From Vombatus ursinus (lineage: Eukaryota > Chordata > Mammalia > Diprotodontia > Vombatidae): a stretch of 64,000 bases of DNA. The stretch's first letter is position 1; every line of letters starts with the position of its first letter. The stretch spans positions 6,145,959 to 6,209,958 of the forward strand of contig NW_020954626.1 of NCBI RefSeq assembly GCF_900497805.2, read 5' to 3'. The translations under genes and the position numbers were made by a program. Shown piece after piece: positions 56,791 through 64,000 of this stretch. Under the pieces are notes generated by a model. The model searched no databases. It saw only the letters and a list, made by a program, of their open reading frames with translations, and had not been told where the DNA came from.

Positions 56791-56846
56791 ACAGAAAGCC
56801 AGAAGCTTTGAGGAGAAAGAAACTTCTTGTAATGCCTTGATTGATA
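56743..56846 (+). repeat. Short duplicated segment, copy 2
   Basis: Second copy of the block at 53439-53541; covers the end of the L2-like tail and about 65 bp beyond it. Confidence 0.7.
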
Positions 56847-57192
56847 CAATAGGCTCAGAGAGGCTGTCAAGTAAATAAGCAATAAGAGGCAGAGGAAGAA
56901 GAGAAGACTAGTAGTGAGAGATTCCCTGCTCAGGAGTACTGAGGTAGCTTTTCATCAACCACATAATAACAGTAGAGATATCTCTTGTCTTCCTAGGACA
57001 TTTATCTGAGACATAACAGAGAAGGCCCCCAAACTTGTCAAAATACCCATTTCTGATGACTCCTGTGGGCACAAAAGACACTTGTAGGAAGAACCTAAAA
57101 AAAGTATTTCCAATGACTGTGAGGATCAAGAAACCACAATAGGATTGTGTTTTACCCACTGTTGACCAGTGGAGGCAAGGAATGCTGGGAAC
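56847..57192. other. No recognised feature
   Basis: Unique-looking DNA. The minus frame at 56908-57159 has no features. Confidence 0.4.
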
Positions 57193-57194
57193 AA

Positions 57195-57645
57195 AAAAAA
57201 TCTAAAAATTATAATAGCTAGCATTTTTATAGCTCCTACTATGCTCCAGACACTGTACAAAGCAATTTACAAATATTATCTCATTTGATCCTTAAAATGA
57301 CCATGGTAGGGGCAGCTAGGTGGTACAGAGGATAGAGCACCAACCCTGGAGTCAGGAGGACCTGAGTTCAAATGAGACCTCAGACACTTGACACTTACTA
57401 GCTATGTGACCCTGGGCAGGTCACTTAACCTCATTGCCTAGCCAAAAAAAAAGATGCAGAAAAAAATAACCATGGTGGTAGGCGCCATTATTATACCCAG
57501 TTTATAGATGAGGAAACCAAGGCAGAGTTTAAGTGATTTGTCCAAGGTTATACAGCTAGTAATTGTATAAGGCTGGATTTGAACTCATGTCTTCCTGACT
57601 CCAGGCCTAGCAATATACCTACTGTGCCATTTGGCTGCCTCATTA
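57195..57645 (-). mobile_element. MIR-family SINE split by a younger SINE
   Basis: Left part atagctagcatttttatagc, ctactatgctccagacactg, tctcatttgatccttaaaat. After the SINE it continues with gccattattatacccagttt, atagatgaggaaaccaaggc, ttatacagctagtaattgta and the reversed head ctactgtgccatttggctgc. Confidence 0.8.
57308..57465 (+). mobile_element. Poly(A)-tailed tRNA-derived SINE, inside a MIR
   Basis: Head ggggcagctaggtggtacag, gagttcaaatgagacctcag, ctatgtgaccctgggcaggt, end taacctcattgcc, A-rich tail. aatgaccatggt before it and aataaccatggt after it are the target-site duplication. Confidence 0.9.
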
Positions 57646-57988
57646 TTAGTCTATTATTATTATTTATAATTATTATCATTTTCTATATACAAATCTCCAA
57701 AGTTTGGGAAACAAACAAGAGAAACTAAAGGTCCCAATGTAAAAGGGCAAATTTCACCTCATAGATACACCTCACAGATTTCTTCCCACCAAGGCTCCTA
57801 TGATTGCATGAATGTCCTGTATAGAAATAACTTATTTGAAAAAACAGGATAAGTAAAAGGCAGTAGGGGTGGGAAATATTACATATTAAAAAGGTAGATT
57901 CAAGTGAGGAAATCCAGGAACAAAAGGAGAAAATGAGATAGAGAGTATTTCTCCCTCAAAGGAGGGAGAAAGAGAAATATATATCTTG
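57646..57988. other. No recognised feature
   Basis: Unique-looking AT-rich DNA, starting with an (att)n patch. Confidence 0.4.
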
Positions 57989-57989
57989 T

Positions 57990-57994
57990 CACAT

Positions 57995-58036
<42 letters not shown>

Positions 58037-58054
58037 ACCACCACCACCACCACC
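57990..58054. repeat. (CA)n followed by (CAC)n
   Basis: About 20 CA units and then (cca)7. On the minus strand this reads as a run of Trp and Cys/Val codons, which explains the odd open frame there. Confidence 0.92.
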
Positions 58055-58236
58055 AAAACAGAAAGAGAAAACAGCTAAGAAGTTGGGAAACATCACAAAC
58101 CTGGCACAGAAGTTTGAAATACCAGTGATATAAAACTATCTTCAATTATCTACACGTCTGCTATAACACACTCTCTCTCTCTCTGCAAAAAGTAGAGTGC
58201 CTAATAACTTCTTGAAATGCCCTACTAGGGGCGGAG

Positions 58237-58245
58237 CCAAGATGG
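58237..58245 (+). promoter_or_regulatory. YY1-like site at the half-L1 5' end
   Basis: CCAAGATGG at bases 10-18 of the element. Same spacing as in the other L1 5' ends of the window and in human L1, so the promoter architecture is likely conserved. Confidence 0.5.
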
Positions 58246-58996
58246 CAGAGGGAAAGCAGTGACTTGCTTCAGCTCTCCCCCCAAACCCCTCCAAATACCT
58301 ATTAAAAATGGCTCTAAACAAATTCTAAAGCAGCAGAACCCACAAAAAGACAGAGTGAAACAAATTTCCAGCCAAAACAGCCTGGATGATTGATCAGAAA
58401 GGTCTATCGAGCAGGGCTGGAAGAGAAGCACAGAGTGGTGTGGGTGCGCAGGCTGCAGCAACACTGGAGCAGGCCTCAGAGGACTGAATCGCGGGCACCT
58501 GTGGTGGTTTCCAGACCTCTCAACCCACCAATGCCAAAAACAACTTAGAAGGTCAATGGGAAAAGGCTGTAACTGTGGTGAGAGAAGGAGCTAGGTGTCA
58601 GCCACCCCCAAGGGCCACGGCTGTTTCCTGAGCTTCCAGGCCCACAGACCTAAGGGGAATCAAGTGGCTGATCAGAGGGGGATTGCAGGGATCTTTTTGC
58701 CAGTGCTAAGGCAGGAATTTCTTGCTTTACCAGTGCTTGGATCTGGATCACAGTCCTGAGGGGCAGTCCTGGGGTGAGGAGGAATGCTAGTGTGGTGAAG
58801 CTTGTTGTGGTGGTGGAGAGAAAACACCTCGCCCCTTATCATAGCACCCTGGAAGAACTGAAAATTTTCAGGTCCCTAGAAGTATCTCTGAAAACAGCTG
58901 TACAAACCCCCGAAGCTTGGGACAATACACTCTTCACATTGGAAGCAGACTTTTACCTTAACAAAGAGTTTAAAACTCAAGTAATTGGCCAGGATC

Positions 58997-60045
58997 ATGA
59001 GTAAGCAGTGCAAAAAGAGTCAGACTATATTATCTTACTTTGGTGACAAAGAAGATCAAAATACACAACCAGAAGAAGACAAGGAAGCCAAAGCTCCTAC
59101 ATCCAAAGTCTCTAAGAAGAATATGAATCAGTCCCAGGCCTTGGAAGAGCTCAAAAGGGATTTTGAGAAGCGCAAGTAAGAGAAGTAGAGGAAAAACTGA
59201 GAGTTTTGCAAGAAAATCATGAAAAGCAAGTCAACAGCTTGCTAAAGGAGAACCCAAAAAAAATACTGAAGAAAATAACACCTTAAAAAATAGCCTAACC
59301 CAAATGGCAAAAGAGGTCCAAAAAGTCAATGAGGAGAAGAATGCCCTAAAAAGCAAAATTGGCCAAATGGAAAAGGAAGTCCAAAAGCTTACTGAAGAAA
59401 ATACTTCCTTAAAAATTAGAATAGAGCAATTGGAAGCTAGTGACTTTATGAGAAATCAAGACACTGTAAAACAAATCCAAAAGAATGAAAAATTAGAAAA
59501 CAATGTGAAATATCTCATTGGAAAAACAACTGACCTGGAAAACAGATCCAGGAGAGAGAATTTAAAAATTGTTGGACTATCTGAAAGCCATGATCAAAAA
59601 TAGAACCTAGACATCATCTTTCAAGAAATTATCCAGAAAAACTGGATATAAATTGAAAGAATCCACTGATCTCCTCCTGAAAGAGATTACTAAAGGAAAA
59701 CTCCTAGGAATATTGTAGCCAAATTCTAGAGTTCCCAAGTCAAGGAGAAAATATTACAAGCAGCCAGAAAGAAACAATTCAAGTATTGTGGAAACATAAT
59801 CAGGATAACACAAGATTTAGCTGCTTCTACATTAAGGGACTGGGGGCATGGAATATAATATTCTGGAGGGCAAAGGAGATAGGACTACAACCAAGAATCA
59901 CCTATCCAGCAAAACTGAGTATAATCCTTCAGGGAGAAAAATGGTCATTCAGTGAAAGAGAGGATTTTCGAGCATTCCTGAAGAAAAGATCAGAGCTGAA
60001 TAGAAAATTTGATTTTCAAATACAAGACTCAAGTGGAACATGAAG
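58997..60045 (+). pseudogene. Half-L1 ORF1, mostly readable but frame-broken
   Basis: The first ATG in the correct frame is 58997: MSKQCKKSQTILSYFGDKED, then an acidic linker, NMNQSQALEELKRDFEKRK and a stop at 59177-59179. A second block, 59304-59603, holds the coiled coil (KSKIGQMEKEVQKL, TSLKIRIEQLEAS) and the start of the RRM (TTDLENRSRRENLKIVGL). A third, 59786-60043, holds the C-terminal domain (WSFSEREDFRAFLKKRSEL, KFDFQIQDSSGT). Two or more indels separate the blocks. Order and length fit a complete L1 ORF1p of about 340 residues. Confidence 0.85.
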
Positions 60046-61046
60046 AGGTAAACAGGAAAGAGGAAATCATAAGAGACTTATTATGGTTGAACTGTTTACA
60101 TTCCTGCATGGAAAGATGATATTTGTAACTCATGAGACCTTTGTCAGTATTAGGGTAGTTGGAGGGGAAAAAATTATATGTACGTATATATAGATATAGA
60201 TAAATAGATAGACGGTACAGCGCGAGTTGAAAATGAAAAGGCCATATCTGGAGAATAAAATTAAGGGGTGAGAGAGGATTATACTAGGAGAAGGAGAAAA
60301 GGAGAGGTAGAATGGGGTAAATTATCTCACAAAAAAAAAACAGAAAAGAAAAGGCTCTTACAGTGGAAGGGAAACAAGAAAGGTGAGAGGGAATGAGTGC
60401 ATATTATTCTCATAGGATTTGACTTAAGGAGGGAATAACATACACACTCAATTGGGTATGGAAATCTGTCTTACACTACAAGAAAATAGGGGGGGAAGGG
60501 GACAGGACAGTAGGGGGATGATAGAGAGGAGGGCAGATTGGGAAAGGAGGTAATCAAAAGCAAGTACTTCTAAGGAGGGACATGGTCAAAAGAAAGAATA
60601 GAATAAATGGGGGTGGGTGGGATAGGATTAAGGGAAATAAAGTTAGTTTTTCACAGCATGTCTACTATGGAAGTGTTTTGCATAACTGCACATATATAAC
60701 CTATATTTAGTTGCTTGCCTTATTAATGAGTGTGGGTGCGGAGGGAGGAAGTGAGAAAATTTGGAACCCAAAGTTTTAAAAACACATGTTAAAAAAATGT
60801 TTTCACATGCAACTGGGAAATAAGAAATACAGGAAAAGGGGTACAGAAATTCATCCTGCCCTACAGGAAAATTGAAGAGGAAGGGGATAAGAGAAGTGGG
60901 GGGTTGAGATAGAAGAGAAGGCAGACTAGGGGAAGGGGTATTCAGAATGCATGCCATCTTGGGGTGGGTGGAGGGGTGAGAAGGGGTGAAAATTTGGAAC
61001 TCAAAATCTTGTGAAAGTAAATGTTGAAAACAAAAAAATAAACAAA

Positions 61047-61812
61047 AATTACCATAAAAAACAATAGTATTCCATATTCATATACCATAACTTGTTCAGC
61101 CATTTCTCATTTGATGGGCATCCCTTCAATTTCCAATTCTTTGCCACCACAAAAAGAGCTGCTATAAATTTTTTTATATGGGATCCTCTTCCCTTTTTAT
61201 GATCTCTTTGGGATACAGACCTAATAGTGGTATTGCTGGATTAAAGAGTACACAGTTTTATAGCCCTTTGGGTAAAGATCCAAATTGCTTTCTAGAATGG
61301 TTGGATCAGTTCATAACTCCACCAACAATGCATCAGTGTTCCAATTTTCCCACATCTTCTCCAACATTTATCATTTTCCTTTTCTGTCATGTTAGCCAAT
61401 CTGATAGGTATGAGGTGATACCTCAGAATTGTTTTAATTTGTATTTCTCTAATTAATAATGATTTAAAGCATTTTATATGACTATACATAGCTTTAATTT
61501 TTTCATCTGAAAACTGTCTGTTACTATTTCTTGACCATTTATCAATTGGGGAATGACTTGTATTCTTATAAATTTGACTCAGTTCTCTGTATATTTGAGA
61601 AATGAGGTCTTTATCAGAAACACTGGCTATAAAAAGTGTTTCTCAGCTTTCTGTTTTCCTTCTAATCTTGGTTGTATTGGCTTTGTTTGTGCAAAAACTT
61701 TTTAATTTAATGTAATCAAAATTATTCATTTTGCATTTCATAATGTTCTCTTTTATTTGTTCATAAATTATTCCCTTATCTACAGATCTGACAAATAAAC
61801 TATTCCTTGCTC
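61047..61812 (-). mobile_element. L1 LINE, inverted ORF2 C-terminal fragment
   Basis: The minus-strand frame at 61292-61489 reads IREIQIKTILRYHLIPIRLA, CWRRCGKIGTLMHCWW and ELIQPF; human L1 has REMQIKTTMRYHLTPVRMA and CWRGCGEIGTLLHCWW. This is the cysteine-rich ORF2 end. A further frame at 61643-61924 covers FDYIKLKSFCTNKANTTKI. The 3' side stops at tggaatactatt (61055 in reverse) without 3'UTR or poly(A), right beside the 3' end of the half-L1. Confidence 0.88.
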
Positions 61813-61848
61813 TCCTAAAAAAAAAGAAAAGAAAAGAAGAGAAATGCT
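61813..61848. repeat. A/G-rich simple repeat
   Basis: (aaaag)n run at the outer edge of the inverted L1 piece. Confidence 0.8.
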
Positions 61849-61849
61849 C

Positions 61850-63530
61850 TAGTGGTAATTTATTCTTCAAAAAGTAGAGGAACCAAAAAAGGAAAAGTTC
61901 TGTTCTGGATCTCACTGTTACCAATAAGGAAGAACCAGTTGCTGGTATAGAAATGACAGTAATCTTAAGGGGAAATGACTATTCTAAAATTTGTGATAGA
62001 AAAGGAAAATAAATCTGAGAATAGTCAGGTATTTACTGTGGACTTGGGGGAACATATTTCAAAGAGGTCAGAGCAAAGATAATATGTAGGATCTCATGGT
62101 CTGAAATGCTTCAAGGGAATTTAATTCAGAAGATGATTGAGAATGAAGTGTCCCTCTTGAAGAGACAAGGGGAAATAAATCTAATGAAGAAGAAAAATGG
62201 GATTTGCCCAAAAAGACCAGTGGATTTACATGGAAAACTCAATAAGCAAAGTTGATTTTTATAAGAAATCTAACAAAAATGGAAGCAAGCACAAGTAACA
62301 TTAGATGAACTTAAGAGCTCATCCCAGTTCTGTAAAAATAATGTTAGAAATACTGAAGATCAGGATGATTTGAGGCTAGTGAGGGAAACTAAGGACAATA
62401 AAAAGAATATGGTTAGCTATATTTTGAGAAAAGAGTTCAAAAAAGTCATTAGACCTTTACTTGGGATGGGTTGATAATAACTGACAAGAGACAGAAGACA
62501 AAATTCTTCAGTCCTCATTTTGTCTCTGCTTTCTCTGCAAAGGAGAATTATTAAACTGAAAATACCCACAACAAAATGATACTCTAAGATAGATAATAAC
62601 ATAATAAGAAGGTGCCTAACTGCTCCAATTCAAGTCACCCGGCTCAGATAAACTACATCCTTGAATCCTAAAACAGCTTAACTTTGATTCTGAGGAAAAT
62701 TCTAAAATGACTTATTAAAGACTTTTGTTATTTGTCCTTTGTTTTTGAAGAGGACCAACGACATCATGGGGTGACATCTTGACCTGGGCATGAATTTAAG
62801 TGAGGCAGAGTGGCAGCAAGTTGTCAGCTTTACTCTCTTTTCCAGAGTCAAAGTCCAGTGGCAAGACAGAAGTCAGGACCAGTGGCAGCGGTCAGGGATA
62901 CAGTGAATGACCTTGGCATCTTTGATATCTGACCAAGTTCTAAGCACTTCAGAGCACCTGCTTCAGCTACCTTCAACTTAAAAACATTTTTAAAAGATCA
63001 TTAATGAGTCATTAAATCTGGTTGTCAAACATCTGGAAAGGGAAATGGTAAATATAAAGAACCCATATGGCTTCATTAAGAACAGGTCATACCAAACTCA
63101 ACAAATTTCAGTTGTTTTTTTGCTTTGTTTTAGATTGGATTACTAAAATAGTACATAAGGAAGATGTGCTATGAATTTAGTTTACCTAGATCTTAGCAAA
63201 TCTTTTGATAAAGTATCTCATAATGTTGTGGAGAAGATAGAGAGATATGGTCTAGATGATAATACATTCAGATGGATACATTCAGATGGCTTAACTCAAA
63301 AAATAGTTACATACCTGTGGCAGGAGGTCTCCAGTGGCAGACGTCAAGGACCAGAACCCGGACCTATCTTCTTTACTATTTTTGTCAACAATTTGGATAA
63401 CAGCATGGAGGGTATGCTTATCCATTTTCAGATGATATGAAACTGGGAGGAATATTCACAAGGGTAAACTGGAACCAGTTCAAACCTGTTCACCAGAGCC
63501 AATTGTTAATTTTCAGTGTAACCATTTACA
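61850..63530 (+). mobile_element. CR1/L3-clade LINE fragment
   Basis: The right part encodes a reverse transcriptase: the frame at 63171-63440 reads MNLVYLDLSKSFDKVSHNVV (CR1/L3 consensus: DLVYLDFSKAFDxVSH, with the first catalytic Asp), GLDDNTFRWIHS, then a GPEPGPIFFTIFVNNLDN block (consensus VPQGSVLGPxLFxIFINDLD). In a neighbouring frame FSDDMKLGG at about 63427-63453 corresponds to the FADDTKL catalytic motif. The left part (61900-62700) fits the upstream linker region. A SINE-like repeat interrupts it at 62722-62985. Very old, many breaks. Confidence 0.7.
62722..62985 (-). mobile_element. RTE-associated SINE-like repeat, inside a CR1/L3 LINE
   Basis: In reverse it ends gaggacc..aaaacaaaggacaaataaca (left side here) and carries the shared module: gcatgaatttaagtgaggca, agtcaaagtccagtggcaag, gtcagggatacagtgaatga. 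The outer right part has agcacttcagagcacctgct, as in 38555-39095. About 260 bp. Confidence 0.65.
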
Positions 63531-63844
63531 TCTCAGAAATCAGTATATGCTACAAAGAAGGACTTAACTTATTATTTTCTTCACTGATTGTAGACTCAAT
63601 AAAGCAATGTAGAAAATGTTGATAATGCAGATTAAACTTAAAAGTATATCATGTGTACAGTATTTTTTAAAGAGCCAATTGTTAAACACTTACCAACACA
63701 CTCCTGTATACGTAACATAATGGATGACAGAGTGAGAATCTAAAAATATTTTGACAATTTAGATGAATCTAGTAACATGAAATTTAATAGGGATAGATGC
63801 CAGGTCTTATACTAGGATAAGAAAAAATCCATTTCATCAGTATG
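63531..63844. other. No clear feature; possible continuation of CR1/L3
   Basis: AT-rich. Some text (gggatagatgccaggtctta near 63791) may be the end of the CR1/L3 LINE, but I cannot prove it. Confidence 0.35.
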
Positions 63845-64000
63845 ACAATAATAATGGCTAATACTAGTAAAGGTGCTTTAAGATTTTCAAGGTATTTTAG
63901 AAATTTTTTTTTATTTTATCCTCATAATTACTCTAACAAGTGGGTGCTATTATTATGCTCATTTTACTGATGAGGAAATTGAGGCAGACAGAGGTAAAGT
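63845..64000 (-). mobile_element. MIR-family SINE, runs off the right edge
   Basis: Shows ataataatggctaatactag, gtgggtgctattattatgct, cattttactgatgaggaaat and tgaggcagacagaggtaaag. The head is outside the window. Confidence 0.75.

Larger units (their letters stand above)
58228..61035 (+). mobile_element. Half-L1 (HAL1-like), full-length: 5'UTR, ORF1, spacer, L1 3'UTR
   Basis: Starts ggggcggagccaagatggca (same start as the other L1s). The 5'UTR runs to about 58990, ORF1 from 58997 to about 60045, and an inter-ORF-like purine-rich spacer from 60050 to 60645. Then it passes directly into an L1 3'UTR (gaagtgttttgcataactgc, aatttggaacccaaagtttt at 60676-60780). A second spacer/3' tail block follows (60833-61035: ggcagactaggggaaggggt, aaaatttggaactcaaaatc). 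No ORF2 text lies between. HAL1 elements (L1-derived, ORF1 only) are known in mammals including opossum. Confidence 0.78.

Noticed and set aside
57900-58145. Minus-strand frame with Trp7 followed by Val-Cys repeats
   Set aside because: Translation of the (CA)n(CAC)n microsatellite.

Overview
This window looks like gene-free (intergenic or deep intronic) DNA from a marsupial. The evidence is the repeat set: many tRNA-derived SINEs of the marsupial MAR1/WSINE1 kind, marsupial-type L1 elements, BovB-like RTE LINE pieces with their associated SINEs, and a thick background of old L2, MIR and CR1/L3 fragments. Base composition is AT-rich. I see no host protein-coding gene, no tRNA or rRNA gene, no CRISPR array and no operon. 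The open frames are L1, RTE or CR1 protein fragments, antisense shadows of those, or short chance frames. The species cannot be fixed from this stretch alone. Family names come from memory of consensus sequences, so the class is firmer than the subfamily.

Layout. 1-1.6 kb: the 5' end of a minus-strand L1 that runs off the left edge, with a duplicated 5'UTR and most of ORF1. 1.6-8.8 kb: old L2 and MIR pieces, two RTE-tailed SINEs and unique DNA. 8.8-16 kb: an L1 3' end, an inverted L2, a composite of RTE pieces in both orientations, then an old L1 carrying a younger L1 3' end, a SINE and a probable hAT element. 16-22.6 kb: L2, MIR and SINE background. 22.6-24.9 kb: a 5'-truncated minus-strand L1. 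25-32.7 kb: mostly unique DNA, one L1 3' end, a SINE inserted in a MIR, and an L2. 32.7-39.6 kb: a nearly full-length but decayed plus-strand L1, followed by a half-L1 (ORF1 end joined to an L1 3' end) that is itself interrupted. 39.6-44.4 kb: an old L1 scrap, MIRs and unique DNA. 44.5-58 kb: a mariner-type MITE split by a SINE, a palindromic hAT MITE, a partial 7SL RNA retrocopy, several poly(A)-tailed SINEs and an RTE-associated SINE. 58.2-61.8 kb: a second and better preserved half-L1, abutted by an inverted L1 ORF2 fragment. 61.8-63.5 kb: a CR1/L3-clade reverse transcriptase fragment interrupted by another RTE-associated SINE.

The elements make sense as a network of parasites. L1 supplies the machinery for poly(A)-tailed SINEs, half-L1s and the 7SL copy. 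RTE supplies it for SINEs whose 3' ends copy the RTE tail. Two DNA-transposon types (mariner and hAT) are present only as short non-autonomous copies. Nested insertions with target-site duplications give a relative order: L2 and MIR first; the older L1, RTE and RTE-tailed SINEs next; then the younger L1 and poly(A) SINEs. I found no convincing new gene system. The most distinctive items are the two half-L1s, the RTE inverted composite, the 7SL copy, the SINE tail switching and the split MITE.
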